Both the position numbers and the translations under genes were made by a program. Positions 26,105 to 35,343 of a DNA stretch of 64,000 bases are shown here, one piece after another. Every line of letters starts with the position of its first letter. The first letter of the stretch is position 1. The stretch is from Acidobacteriota bacterium (GTDB lineage: Bacteria; Acidobacteriota; Terriglobia; Bryobacterales; Bryobacteraceae): the NCBI GenBank assembly GCA_017307505.1, contig JAFKEE010000032.1:124001-188000 (forward strand). Direction: 5' to 3'. The notes below the pieces were generated by a model. It saw only the letters and a program-made list of their open reading frames with translations, ran no database searches and had not been told where the DNA came from.

Positions 26105-27056
26105 GGCGGCTGAGCCCGGAAGAGGGCGGCTCTTGAGACTGGGTGGGGCCGGGTGGTACGCAAATGGCGCCACCAAAAAGAAAATGGTTCCAAGTGACCC
26201 TCGGCTTCAGCTCGTCCCCCAACCTGCATGCCAGGCTTGGACTTGTCACTAGCGGCAACCTGAGCACTTGATCGATCAGCTCCACGCCAGCGGGATTTCT
26301 CCGCTTGCGCTTCAAAGCCTCTCGCAGCGCCGGCCGTAGTTGCCGAAGCGAAGCTGGCACTTCGAAGCGGGTTTTTGCTCGCCCTCAAAGACTCTCCCGT
26401 TGCCGGGTCACCTTGGAGGGGTCAAAGCTCCTACCCTACTTCTTCAGTCCCGTAATGCAGACTTCATGAACCCGGTCCACCTCGGTCTCCCTCCTCGGCC
26501 AGTCTCGAGAACCTCCGGGGAGCTCTACAACCAAGATCCGTTGAACACGCTATCTACACTACTCTCGATGGCTAATCCGGTTCGTCGCTCCCCTTCAGGG
26601 CTCGCACCCTTCCAGATCAAAGCACCCATACCGGCCTGCCATCTAAGAAGCTTACCGTTGGCAATGCCCGATTTCCCTTCGCTCCCCACCGGTGGAATTG
26701 TTAAGTTTCAACACCGGCGGATCATCGTTCCGGGTCCGCTACATTCCCTTCGGCTCGCTGTTCCGTGAACCTCTTGGAACCAACCCCAATATGCACCCGA
26801 ACCGTTTTTGAGTCAAAGGAATATTGCGATTTCGTAACGGGAATCCTCAGACTTTATTCCCTTTCGAATCAGTGCGGTACAGACGGCCTTCTGTGAAAAG
26901 GCTGTGTATAAAACGTGCGTGCCTGTTTGTGTTCCGGCGCCGGCCGGGGTCTGTCTCCGGTATCATAGCGAAGGAGCCCGTAACGGCGTCCAGCGGCATG
27001 CTTTCGACATTCTCTTCGCCCCAGCCGGCCCCATTCCCCACAGGAGCATCCTGCTG
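26105..27056. other. Gene-free, lower-GC stretch with RNA-like base pairing
   Basis: About 950 bases without a believable gene. Sampled lines are near 48-57 percent GC, clearly below the flanking coding DNA. Reading frames here are short, with codon use unlike neighbours. Base pairing is visible: at 26517-26593 GGGGAGC pairs with GCTCCCC, and inside it AACC with GGTT; at about 26691-26735 CCACCGG faces CCGG. It could be a structured RNA, a decayed mobile element or a regulatory region. Confidence 0.4.
26517..26593. ncRNA. Candidate structured RNA element, strand unknown
   Basis: A nested pairing of 77 bases. GGGGAGC (26517-26523) pairs with GCTCCCC (26587-26593). AACC (26529-26532) pairs with GGTT (26579-26582), with similar spacer lengths of 5 and 4 bases. 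It lies in a gene-free, lower-GC stretch. Real structure is only suggested; a covariance test was not possible. Confidence 0.25.
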
Positions 27057-27266
27057 ATGGCGCGCACTCTGATGATCCTGGGCGCCGTGCTGTTCACCAT
27101 CGGCCTGGTGGTTCATCTGGCCGGTAAACTCCACATTCCATTGGGCCGTCTGCCGGGGGACATCACGATCCGCGGGAAGAACACGACGTTCTATTTCCCG
27201 ATCGTCACCTGTCTGCTGCTGAGCCTGCTCTACTCCCTGGCCGTCTGGATTCTGCGCAGGAAGTAG
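27057..27266 (+). CDS. DUF2905-family small membrane protein
   Basis: 69 residues with two membrane helices (LMILGAVLFTIGLVVHLAG and FPIVTCLLLSLLYSLAVWIL) around a loop IPLGRLPGDITIRGKNTTFYFP. The loop RLPGDI.I...N..FYFP is the DUF2905 hallmark. AGGAG lies about ten bases before the ATG. Function unknown. Confidence 0.85.
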   Translation: MARTLMILGAVLFTIGLVVHLAGKLHIPLGRLPGDITIRGKNTTFYFPIVTCLLLSLLYSLAVWILRRK

Positions 27267-27308
27267 AGCAGTGGGCGCGGTCCCGCCATGCAGCGGCCAT
27301 GGCCGGCG

Positions 27309-27539
27309 TCAAACGTGTTTGATCGCCTTCACCATGCGGCCTGTGCCATGCGCTGCCGCCTTGACCACGTGAACTCCGCCGCCGGCGACCGCCTTGGCTG
27401 ACTTCGTCACGTCTTTGGCCGCCACGGCCGGATAATGGACGAGAACGTCAGCTCGGGCGGAGCCGGCCGCCAGCACCATCGCGCCAGCGGCAGCGAAGGT
27501 CATCAGGCCGCGCCGCATTGCGTTGTATCCGTGTTTCAT
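27309..27539 (-). CDS. Small exported hypothetical protein
   Basis: 76 residues. A signal peptide (RRGLMTFAAAGAMVLAAGSARA) precedes a short basic mature part with many Val, Lys and Gly residues (KAVAGGGVHVVKAAAHGTGRM). AGAGGATC precedes the start by a few bases. No known domain. Confidence 0.6.
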   Translation of the reverse strand: MKHGYNAMRRGLMTFAAAGAMVLAAGSARADVLVHYPAVAAKDVTKSAKAVAGGGVHVVKAAAHGTGRMVKAIKHV

Positions 27540-27664
27540 GATTGATCCTCTTTCCGGGCCGGCGTGTTTTCGTCATCGCCGCCTCCACACGAATGAACGC
27601 AGCCCGAGCCGGACCGGTGACTCCCCTGGGTATGGTATTTTGCCGCCCGGTGAACCGGAGCCGG

Positions 27665-29038
27665 CTATAGGACGGCGGTCTGAGTCCCAACGGGCAAAGG
27701 CAGTTCCACGCGGATCAGAGTGCCCTGCCCCGGAGAGGATGTGATGCGGAAGGTGCCGTCCAGGTGGTCGACCCGCTCCTTCATGCCAAGCAGGCCCACG
27801 CCTTTCGTGGTGTTCATGTCGAAGCCGCGGCCGTCGTCCTTCACCTCGACGACCACCTCGTCTCCGGTGCAGCGCACGGTCACCACGGCGGTGGTGGCGC
27901 CCGAGTGCCGGGTGACGTTGCGCAGCGCTTCCTGGACGATCCGGTAGACGGCGGTGCGGTGGCTGTCGGGCAATTCGAGGTCGTCGTTGTCGGCCAGCAC
28001 CTGGACGCGCACGCTGGAGGTGCGGGTTGTTTCCCGAGCCTGCCAGTGCAGCGCCGGCATGAGGCCCAGGTCGTCCAGCATCGAGGGCCTCAGCAGGAGC
28101 ATGATGTTGCGGATATTCGAGATGGTGGTCTCGGCGAGATTCTTCACCGATTCCAGCGCGGTATGCAACGGCTTGATGCTGGCCGGCGCGTGGTGCTGGG
28201 CTTCGCCCAGATCCACCAGCAGCGCCGACAGCGACTGCCCCACTTCGTCGTGCAGTTCGCGCGCCAGGTTGCGGCGCTCTTCCTCCTGGACATCCACCAG
28301 CCGGGCGGAGAGCTGGCCGAGGGCCGCCTTGCCCTCCTGCGCTTCCAGGTAGCGCCGCGCCGCCAGCCGCTCGAGACGCATCAGGTAGAAAACCGTCAAG
28401 AAGGCCAGGACTCCGGCCAGAACCGTGGCCAGCAGGATGGTGATCGACACGCGCTGGCGCAGCGTGAGAATGAGCTGCGACGCGGTCTTGTCGGCGGAGC
28501 GGAGATTGGCCTCCATGTCTCGCCGCAGCTCATCGAGCGGCCGCATGAAGTCTTCCCGGCCGGGCGCGAGCTGCTCGGCAAAGACGTTGTAGCTGCTGGT
28601 CCGGGTCTCCGTGGTCGCATTGGTGACCGCCGCCGAGGCGGACTCCCAATAGGAGGTGAACCGGGTGTCAAACTCATCCAGGAGCCTGGACTCGGCCGGG
28701 GTGGCCAGTTTTCGCAAGTGATCGAGGGCAACCAGCGTGTCCGCGGCGGCGGCCCGGGCGGCTTCGCCTTCCCGCTGGCGGTCGGCGCTTTTGGGATCGA
28801 GGACGGCGTCGCGGACGCGGGAAGCGGTGAGGGCGGCGTTGGAACGGAGCAGGTTCAACCCGTCGCTTTTCGCCAGGAACTCGTTGGTGCCGCCGTCGTC
28901 GATTTCGTCGACTTCCTGCAGCACCCGGACCGAGTAGGCGTTGACCAGGACCATCAGCGCCAAAAGGCCTCCGAAGCCCATCCCGAGTAGCCAGCGGATG
29001 CGCCTGAGATTGGATCCGTGATCGTCCGGCTCAGTCAT
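27665..29038 (-). CDS. Sensor histidine kinase, NarX/DegS type
   Basis: 457 residues. Two membrane helices, near 18-40 and 200-225, flank a periplasmic helical sensor of the four-helix type (about 40-200). A HisKA_3 dimerisation domain follows with the phospho-His in RELHDEVGQSLSALLVDL (about 260). The HATPase domain is at about 355-450 with EALRNVTRHSGA, DDGRGFD and GLLGMKERV. Such kinases phosphorylate LuxR-type regulators; none lies next to it, so its partner is elsewhere. Confidence 0.88.
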   Translation of the reverse strand: MTEPDDHGSNLRRIRWLLGMGFGGLLALMVLVNAYSVRVLQEVDEIDDGGTNEFLAKSDGLNLLRSNAALTASRVRDAVLDPKSADRQREGEAARAAAADTLVALDHLRKLATPAESRLLDEFDTRFTSYWESASAAVTNATTETRTSSYNVFAEQLAPGREDFMRPLDELRRDMEANLRSADKTASQLILTLRQRVSITILLATVLAGVLAFLTVFYLMRLERLAARRYLEAQEGKAALGQLSARLVDVQEEERRNLARELHDEVGQSLSALLVDLGEAQHHAPASIKPLHTALESVKNLAETTISNIRNIMLLLRPSMLDDLGLMPALHWQARETTRTSSVRVQVLADNDDLELPDSHRTAVYRIVQEALRNVTRHSGATTAVVTVRCTGDEVVVEVKDDGRGFDMNTTKGVGLLGMKERVDHLDGTFRITSSPGQGTLIRVELPLPVGTQTAVL

Positions 29039-29078
29039 ACTTCAGAGTAGCCGTTGCCAGGTAGGAAGGGCGTACGGT

Positions 29079-29597
29079 CTATGGAACCGAGCCAAGTTTG
29101 GCGAGCGGCCAGTAGGCAAAGACGGCCTTGCCATAGATGGCATCGCGAGGGACGGGCCCCCAACTACGGCTGTCGTTCGAGGAGCTGCGGTGGTCGCCGA
29201 GCACGTAGTACTGGCCCTCGGGGACTTTCATGGGCGCCACGGACTGCCGGTCGCGGTACTCTTCCGGAACGTAAGGCTCATCGAGCGCCTTCTGGTTCAC
29301 GATCACCGTGCCTGAGCGGACTTCCACCACATCGCCCGGCAGACCGATGACCCGCTTGATGTAAGATTTGGAAGGATCGCCGGGGAACCAGAACACCACG
29401 GTGTCGCCGCGCGAGACTTCGCCGAAGCCAAGCCGGTAGACGAACTTATTGATGAACACGCGTTCCTGGTCCTGCAGGGCGGGCATCATGCTGGTCCCCT
29501 CAACCTTGACGGGTTGATAGAGGAAGAGAATGACGACCAGCGCGATCAGGACGGAAAGCGTCAGGTCTCTGATCCAGAATCCAGCCTGTTTCCACAT
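29079..29597 (-). CDS. lepB: Signal peptidase I
   Basis: 172 residues, short for the family. An N-terminal helix (LSVLIALVVILFLYQPV) is followed by box B, EGTSMMPAL, with the catalytic Ser, then box D, SYIKRVIGLPGD, with the catalytic Lys, and box E, GDHRSSSNDSR. It cleaves signal peptides at the outer face of the inner membrane. Confidence 0.92.
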   Translation of the reverse strand: MWKQAGFWIRDLTLSVLIALVVILFLYQPVKVEGTSMMPALQDQERVFINKFVYRLGFGEVSRGDTVVFWFPGDPSKSYIKRVIGLPGDVVEVRSGTVIVNQKALDEPYVPEEYRDRQSVAPMKVPEGQYYVLGDHRSSSNDSRSWGPVPRDAIYGKAVFAYWPLAKLGSVP

Positions 29598-29712
29598 CGA
29601 CGGTCAGCTCCCGAGCTTGGGATGCCCTGATTGAAGCACGGTAAGTCGGACCTTAGCAAGACTCGAATGTACTGGTCCCACGGAATCCCATAGCCAATCC
29701 GGGCTGGTGGGA

Positions 29713-29729
29713 CGCCGGCCAGGCCGGCG
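29713..29729. other. Short GC-rich perfect hairpin
   Basis: CGCCGGC, CAG, GCCGGCG: a 7-bp dyad in the interval between the DUF885 gene stop and the signal peptidase start. On the minus strand it would form after the DUF885 gene, but no T-run follows. Confidence 0.3.
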
Positions 29730-29792
29730 AACCGCATCCAAGCGCCTCAATCCTTTCGACGTGCCAACCGGCGTGAAGTTTCGCGGCACACC

Positions 29793-31589
29793 TTACTGTC
29801 TGGCCGGTGCTGCCACCGGCGCCTGGGTGGAATAGCCTAGCAGGCGGCCCAGCGACGGCAGAGGAAGCGCACCGGCGGCCAGTGCCTTGCGGTGGAACTC
29901 GCCGGGCACGAATTTCGCACCATCGGCCTTCTCGGCCGCGGCCCGCAGCTGCTTCCAGGCGCGGTAGCCGGCGAAGTAGGTGGGCAACTGGCAGGAACTG
30001 AGCTTGGCGCGCTGCAGCTTGGCCGTAGCTTCTTCCTTTTCCTGGAAGGTCTTCTCCAGCATCAGCTTCATGGCATCGTCGTCCGTCATGCCCATGGTCT
30101 GCATCCTGATGTCGAGAATGGTGTTGGCGATCGCGCGGAGCTGCTGCTTGCCCCAGGTAAGGGCCATCTCGGGATTCTTGTCCATGTAGCCTTCATTGAT
30201 CATGACGTCGGTGGCGTAGACCGCCCAGCCCTCGACGTACGGTCCGCTGCCAAAGACCGATCGCAGGACGCGGCGCGACTTCGGCTGGACGGCGTTGGCG
30301 TATTCCAACTGGACGTAGTGGCCCGGAATGGCTTCATGGATGGTGAGAATCCTGAGGCCGTAGTCGTTGTATTCGCGGAGCTTCGACTCCACACGGTCTT
30401 TCGGCCAGCTCTTGGGGATTGGGGTGAGCCAGTAGAATGCGCCGAGTTCGGGCTGGAGAGCGGGGGCTGGATTGAAGCCGCCGACTCCGTAAATGCCGCG
30501 CATGAACTCGGGGGTCTCGATCAGCTTCAGGTTGTCCTGGCCCGGCATCTTGACGATCTTGTCTTCGTGCGTCTTCAGGAAGGCGCGGGTCTCGGCGAGA
30601 GTCTTCTCCGCTTCCTTGAAGTAATCGTCCGCTTTCACATGTTTCTGGGCGAGCTTGGCGAGGGTCTCGCCGACGATCAGGTTGAGGTCGACCGGATCCT
30701 TGTGGGTGGGGTAGTACTTCACGTGGAGCGGCAGGGAGAGCATGAACATCTTCTTACGCACGGCCAGTAGTTCCGCTTCGGCATCGGCCAGGAGCTGTTC
30801 CGGGGTCGTGTCGCTGCCCACCGCCAGCTTGAACTTGAGGTCGTAGTTGGCCTTACCCAGCCGCCAGCCATCTGCGCCCGTGTCCTTGACCGACTTCAAG
30901 TAGTCGTTGAAGGAATGCATCGCATCCACCGCTGCCTTGGCCGCCTGGTCATATTCAGCCTTCTTGTCCGCGGGCACCTTTGCGGGGAAGACCTTCTCGA
31001 CCAGAGCCAGGCTCCCATCGTTTTCCTCGATGGCGACACGGGTCCAAACCGCGTTCGAATCCACCAGCGTCTTGCGGGCGGCGGCCAGGAAACCGGGGAC
31101 GGCTTTCAGCCGGTCGATGATGTGCTGGTAGCGCTGGGGCTCAGGGGCGTACTCAACGCTGTAGGGCGTGAAGATCGCATTTCCGATGAGCTCGACGTAC
31201 ATGGTCGGATTGTGTTGATACGACTTGATGGTGTCGAGGTCGAGCAGGGCGTAATCGACCTGGCCCTGCATGATCTCGAGGTCGGCTTTGGATTCGGCGT
31301 CCAAAGCTGACTGATCGATAGCCGCCAAGCGGGCCTTCCAGTCGTTGAAATGCTTGCGCTGCTTCTCCAAACCTTCGACGGAGTAGTCGTCCAGGGCGGA
31401 ATCGAGCACAACCCCGTTGTGCTGGTGGTAGCCGGCGGAGGTCGCCGCGACCGGCGAGAGGGCGAGCGTCGAATAGACGAAATCGCCCGTAAGCTTCTCA
31501 AAATTGACGGCTTGAGTCTTCTGCTTCGCGCCACCGCAGCCGCTCAGGGCGAGCGCCAGGATCAATCCGACCGGCCAATACTTCCGCAT
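29793..31589 (-). CDS. DUF885-family lipoprotein, putative metallopeptidase
   Basis: 598 residues. The lipobox LALSGC gives a lipid-anchored product. DUF885 proteins are helical, gluzincin-like peptidase-fold proteins; here ILTIHEAIPGHYVQ (about 418) supplies the HExxxGH-type metal site and EGWAVYATDVMI the downstream Glu. The chain ends with a short Pro-rich tail. Substrate unknown. It is divergent from the M14 peptidase 53 bases away. Confidence 0.85.
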   Translation of the reverse strand: MRKYWPVGLILALALSGCGGAKQKTQAVNFEKLTGDFVYSTLALSPVAATSAGYHQHNGVVLDSALDDYSVEGLEKQRKHFNDWKARLAAIDQSALDAESKADLEIMQGQVDYALLDLDTIKSYQHNPTMYVELIGNAIFTPYSVEYAPEPQRYQHIIDRLKAVPGFLAAARKTLVDSNAVWTRVAIEENDGSLALVEKVFPAKVPADKKAEYDQAAKAAVDAMHSFNDYLKSVKDTGADGWRLGKANYDLKFKLAVGSDTTPEQLLADAEAELLAVRKKMFMLSLPLHVKYYPTHKDPVDLNLIVGETLAKLAQKHVKADDYFKEAEKTLAETRAFLKTHEDKIVKMPGQDNLKLIETPEFMRGIYGVGGFNPAPALQPELGAFYWLTPIPKSWPKDRVESKLREYNDYGLRILTIHEAIPGHYVQLEYANAVQPKSRRVLRSVFGSGPYVEGWAVYATDVMINEGYMDKNPEMALTWGKQQLRAIANTILDIRMQTMGMTDDDAMKLMLEKTFQEKEEATAKLQRAKLSSCQLPTYFAGYRAWKQLRAAAEKADGAKFVPGEFHRKALAAGALPLPSLGRLLGYSTQAPVAAPARQ

Positions 31590-31642
31590 ATCGACAAGTC
31601 TACCAGCGAGGGGGAGCTTCCAATTCGGCTAGTCTGAAAAAG

Positions 31643-33487
31643 ATGTCACTGTGTTTTTTGCTCGCCCTCCAAATGGCTGCCGTTCCGCCCATGCCGCCGC
31701 AATCGCAAGCCGAAACCGCCACCATGAAGGCCGCGCAATCGCTCGTTGAGAGCACCAAGGCCGCGCCCAAAGACCTGCGCACCCAGGCAGAACAGTCGAA
31801 CTACCAAGAGACCGGCAGCTATGAGGAGGCTGTTTCCTTTTACCGGAAGCTGGAGAAGCTCTCGCCGCTGGCGAAGCTTGTCCCGCTGGGGCAGACGGGC
31901 GAAGGCCGCACGTTGTATGCCCTAATCGTTTCCAAGGAAAAGGCTTTTACGCCCGAGGCGGCCCGCCGTACGGGCAAACCTGTGGTCCTGCTGCAGAACG
32001 GGATCCATGCCGGTGAGAATGGAGGCAAGGACGCGGCCATGATGCTGCTGCGGGACGTGCTGGTGACGAAACGGCACGCGGCGTGGCTCGACCACTCGAT
32101 TCTGATCTCGATCGTCGTGTTTAACGCGGACGGGCATGAGCATCTTTCCGGCTACAACCGGATCAACGAGAACGGTCCGGCTAAGATGGGCTTCCGGGTG
32201 AACGCCAGCCGCCTGAACCTGAACCGCGATTACCTGAAGGCGCAGACGCCCGAGATGCGGGCTTGGCTCAAGCTGTACACCGCCTGGCTGCCGGACTTCC
32301 TGGTGGACAACCACGTGACGGACGGCAGCGACAACCAGTATGACGTCACGATCGCTACTCATACGGAGCAGGACATTGCTCCAGAGGTGGGTGAATGGGT
32401 GGCGAAGAGGTATCTGACCCGGCTGATGCCGGAAATGGAGAAACTGGGCCACGTAGTGGGGTGGTACATCGAGGGGCGGAGCCGGAACGGGGAGTCGCTG
32501 GCAGTGATGACCGCTTCGCCGCGCTATTCGACAGGGTATGCGGCGGCGCAGAACCGGGCGGCGCTGCTGGTGGAGACGCACTCCCTGAAGTCGTTCAAAA
32601 CGAGAGTCTGGTCTCATTACGACATCATGGCGGTCTCGCTGGACGCGATCTGCGCCGAGGCGAAGGCATTGAGGGCTGCGTCGCTGGCGGCGGATCAGCG
32701 GTATGAGGCTTTGAAGCCAGGGGAGAAGGTGTTCCTGGAAGGCACGCCGGGCGACAAGGCGGAGCCGTATGTTCAACGGCTGCTGGCCTTCGAGCGGCCG
32801 GTCAGTTCGGTTTCCGGAGGGCCGGTGGTGCGGTATTCGTCGAAGCCGGTAGACCAGGAGGCGCAGCTGGTGCGGAGCCTGAACGAGAAGGTGGCTCCGG
32901 GTGCTCCGGCCGGATACATTGTGCCCCGGCAATGGAATGAAGTAATCGAACTACTTCACTTGCATGGAATTAACACACAAACTCTCAACCAACCGTTGAA
33001 CCAGAAACTGGAGGTATTGAAGGTCGAAAACGTGCGCTGGGCCCCGGCTCCGTTCGAGGGCCGGTTCCAGGTGCAGTCGTTCAGCACCCGCAATGTGACC
33101 CAGACTGTCGAGATTCCAGCAGGGAGTGTTTTCGTGCCGGCCGCTCAGAGAGCGGGCAAGGTGGCGATGCACATCCTGGAACCGGCGGCTCCGGATTCGG
33201 CCGTGCGCTGGGGCTTCTTCCAGCCGGTCTTCGAGCAGAAAGAGTACTTTAGCGACTATGTCTTCGAGCCGTACGCTGTGGCGATGCTGAAGCAGGATGC
33301 GGCCCTCAAAGCGGAGTTTGACGCGAAGGTTCAGAGTGACGCCACGTTTGCGAAGAACCCGCGGGCGCGACTGCTCTGGCTGTTCCAGCGGTCGCCGTAT
33401 TTTGAACCAGACAAAGACACTTACCCGGTGGTCCGCATCACTCCGGCGGAGATGCCGGCGGTGCGGTCCGCGCTGGGCGGGCGCTAG
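31643..33487 (+). CDS. Exported M14-family zinc carboxypeptidase-like protein
   Basis: 614 residues. A short hydrophobic start (MSLCFLLALQMAAV) suggests export. The M14 zinc site is visible as QNGIHAGENGGKDAA (HxxE, about 122-125), followed by NLNRDY and VDNHVTD; LLVETHSL (about 310) has the catalytic Glu of the family. The C-terminal 250 residues are a separate domain of beta type. The stop codon shares the bases CTAG with the stop of the convergent hydrolase gene. Confidence 0.85.
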   Translation: MSLCFLLALQMAAVPPMPPQSQAETATMKAAQSLVESTKAAPKDLRTQAEQSNYQETGSYEEAVSFYRKLEKLSPLAKLVPLGQTGEGRTLYALIVSKEKAFTPEAARRTGKPVVLLQNGIHAGENGGKDAAMMLLRDVLVTKRHAAWLDHSILISIVVFNADGHEHLSGYNRINENGPAKMGFRVNASRLNLNRDYLKAQTPEMRAWLKLYTAWLPDFLVDNHVTDGSDNQYDVTIATHTEQDIAPEVGEWVAKRYLTRLMPEMEKLGHVVGWYIEGRSRNGESLAVMTASPRYSTGYAAAQNRAALLVETHSLKSFKTRVWSHYDIMAVSLDAICAEAKALRAASLAADQRYEALKPGEKVFLEGTPGDKAEPYVQRLLAFERPVSSVSGGPVVRYSSKPVDQEAQLVRSLNEKVAPGAPAGYIVPRQWNEVIELLHLHGINTQTLNQPLNQKLEVLKVENVRWAPAPFEGRFQVQSFSTRNVTQTVEIPAGSVFVPAAQRAGKVAMHILEPAAPDSAVRWGFFQPVFEQKEYFSDYVFEPYAVAMLKQDAALKAEFDAKVQSDATFAKNPRARLLWLFQRSPYFEPDKDTYPVVRITPAEMPAVRSALGGR

Positions 33488-34350
33488 TTCGCGCGGAAGA
33501 AGGCGATCACCCGCTTTTCGAATTCGACCGGTGCCCGGACACTCGCGTCCACGTGATCGCCGCCGGGCACCTCCCAGACCTGGATCCGGGCAGGGTTGGC
33601 TGCCGCTAGGACACGGGTGTGTTCGATGGGTATGTTTTCGTCATTCGAGCCATGGATCAACAGGATGGGAATCCCTGGCTTACTCACTTGTTTCAGCGGA
33701 GATGCATCGCCAAAGCTAAAGCCATACTTCAATCGAGCATAGACGAAGGCACCGGCGACGAAAGGAGTCGAAGCCACGCCGACCAGTTGGCCTACCCGGT
33801 GATGGGCCACCATCCAGAACGAGGCAAAAGGACTTTCGGCCACCACCGCCCGAAAGCGGGTGCCGGGCCCGGAGGCCTGGAGGAGAATCCCCGAACCCAT
33901 GGATTCGCCCAGCCCGTATAACTTGCTGCCGGGGCTCGACTTCTCGACCCAGTCACACCAGCGGTTCAGGTCGCCGACCTCCTTGAGGCCGAAGGTGAAC
34001 TGGTCACCACCACTGATGCCGTGGCCGCGACTGTCGGGCGCCAGGGCTCCGAAGCCGTTCCGCTGGAGCATTGCCACAATGCCGGAGAAGCCGCGGCGGG
34101 AGTCCGCTACTCCGTGCAGAAGGACGACGACCGGCGCACCCGGATCCCGCGGAGGAAACCAGGAGGCACGAAGAGGGATTCCATCGGCTGCCTGGATCTC
34201 GACGGGTGTGCCAAAGCCCGCCGGCGGAGCCGGGCGCATGTCCGGTTGCAGATGGAGGGCGTTCTCACACAGAAGCGCGCCCCCGATGCCGGAGACGGCC
34301 ACGACGATCACCAGGGCTTCGATGAGCAGGATTCCGAGGCGGCGTTTCAC
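33484..34350 (-). CDS. Alpha/beta hydrolase, membrane-anchored
   Basis: 288 residues from a GTG start. A helix near the N-terminus (LLIEALVIVVAVSGIGGALL) anchors or exports it. The fold is shown by VVVLLHGVADSRRGF (oxyanion region), the nucleophile elbow GESMGS (about 150), the acid in IHGSNDENIP, and the His in PGGDHVDA. The start overlaps the LysR gene stop as GTGA, so translational coupling is likely. Substrate unknown. Confidence 0.85.
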   Translation of the reverse strand: MKRRLGILLIEALVIVVAVSGIGGALLCENALHLQPDMRPAPPAGFGTPVEIQAADGIPLRASWFPPRDPGAPVVVLLHGVADSRRGFSGIVAMLQRNGFGALAPDSRGHGISGGDQFTFGLKEVGDLNRWCDWVEKSSPGSKLYGLGESMGSGILLQASGPGTRFRAVVAESPFASFWMVAHHRVGQLVGVASTPFVAGAFVYARLKYGFSFGDASPLKQVSKPGIPILLIHGSNDENIPIEHTRVLAAANPARIQVWEVPGGDHVDASVRAPVEFEKRVIAFFRAN

Positions 34351-35231
34351 TCGGCCTTCGGCCCCTGCACGACCTCCAGGAAGGCGTTGGCGGCATGGCT
34401 GAGCGCTCGTCTTGCTGGATAAACCAAGCGGATCTTGCGATCTACACGTAATTCTTCAACTTCTACTTCAGCCAGCAAACCCTGCTCCAACTCCTGCTCG
34501 ACGCACATCTTCGGCAGGAAGGCGACACCCTCGTTTTTCTGCACCATCTTGCGGATGGTCTCGACGGTGGGCATCTCGACGTCCATGTTGAGCTGCACCT
34601 TGGCGCGCTGGAAGGCCTTGATGACGACTTCGCGGTAAGGGCTGAGCACGTTGTGAGCGATGAAGGTTTCCATCCCCAGCTCCTTGATGGAGATGGATTT
34701 CCTACCAGCGAAGCGGTGCTGCGGCGAGAGGACGAAGGAGAGGTGGTCGATGTAGATGATCCGGGTCTCCAGGCGGTCGTCTTCGGGGTCGTAACTGACG
34801 ACGCCGAGTTCGAGGTCGCCGTCGATCAACTGGGCGGGAATCTTGCTGGAGAGGGTGCGGCGGACCTGAACCTTCACCTTCGGGTAAAGTCTCCGGTAGC
34901 TCTCGATATGTTTCAGCAAATAAAGGCAGGTGGACTCATTGGCTCCGATGGAGAGGCGGCCGGCGGCCATGTCGCGCAGTTCGGCGAGGGCGTTGTCCAT
35001 TTCGCGCTCGAGATTCTCGAAGCGGCGGCAGTACTCGAGGACGATCTTGCCGGCGTCGGTGAGAACCAGTTCGCGGCCTGTGCGGTCGAGGAGTTTCTCC
35101 GAGAGTTCCGATTCCAACCGTTGAACGGCGAGGGAGATGGCCGGTTGGGTCCGTAGCAGTTTCTCGCCGGCGCGCGAGAAACTCTTTTCGGTTGCTACAG
35201 TTAGGAAAACTTTGAGTGGATATAGTTCCAT
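34347..35231 (-). CDS. LysR-family regulator divergent to the leucine operon
   Basis: 294 residues. The helix-turn-helix part (1-60) is YPLKVFLTVATEKSFSRAG, then TQPAISLAVQRLE. The effector domain follows from about 90. Its position, divergent from leuA over 195 bases with a perfect 16-bp palindrome just upstream of its start, makes it the likely regulator of leuABCD, perhaps sensing a leucine-pathway intermediate. This is inference from context. Confidence 0.85.
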   Translation of the reverse strand: MELYPLKVFLTVATEKSFSRAGEKLLRTQPAISLAVQRLESELSEKLLDRTGRELVLTDAGKIVLEYCRRFENLEREMDNALAELRDMAAGRLSIGANESTCLYLLKHIESYRRLYPKVKVQVRRTLSSKIPAQLIDGDLELGVVSYDPEDDRLETRIIYIDHLSFVLSPQHRFAGRKSISIKELGMETFIAHNVLSPYREVVIKAFQRAKVQLNMDVEMPTVETIRKMVQKNEGVAFLPKMCVEQELEQGLLAEVEVEELRVDRKIRLVYPARRALSHAANAFLEVVQGPKAE

Positions 35232-35240
35232 AGGTCCAGC

Positions 35241-35256
35241 CTAGGGGCGCCCCTAG
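35241..35256. promoter_or_regulatory. Perfect 16-bp palindrome, candidate operator
   Basis: CTAGGGGCGCCCCTAG, 10 bases upstream of the LysR start and about 170 bases upstream of leuA. It is a perfect inverted repeat. The flanking DNA up to about 35330 is AT-rich and should contain the two divergent promoters. CTAG is rare in many bacteria. Confidence 0.5.
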
Positions 35257-35343
35257 CGCCCATTTATAGAACTTATTATATTCGCGGCAGTTATTCTGGA
35301 CAAGCACATTATAAATTTGTCAAATTGGACTTCGAACCCCACA

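Noticed and set aside
26340-26768. 142-residue plus-strand frame in the low-GC stretch, and minus-strand frames at 25995-26388
   Set aside because: No ribosome-binding site, no recognisable domain and competing frames on both strands. Kept only as a part of the unexplained region.
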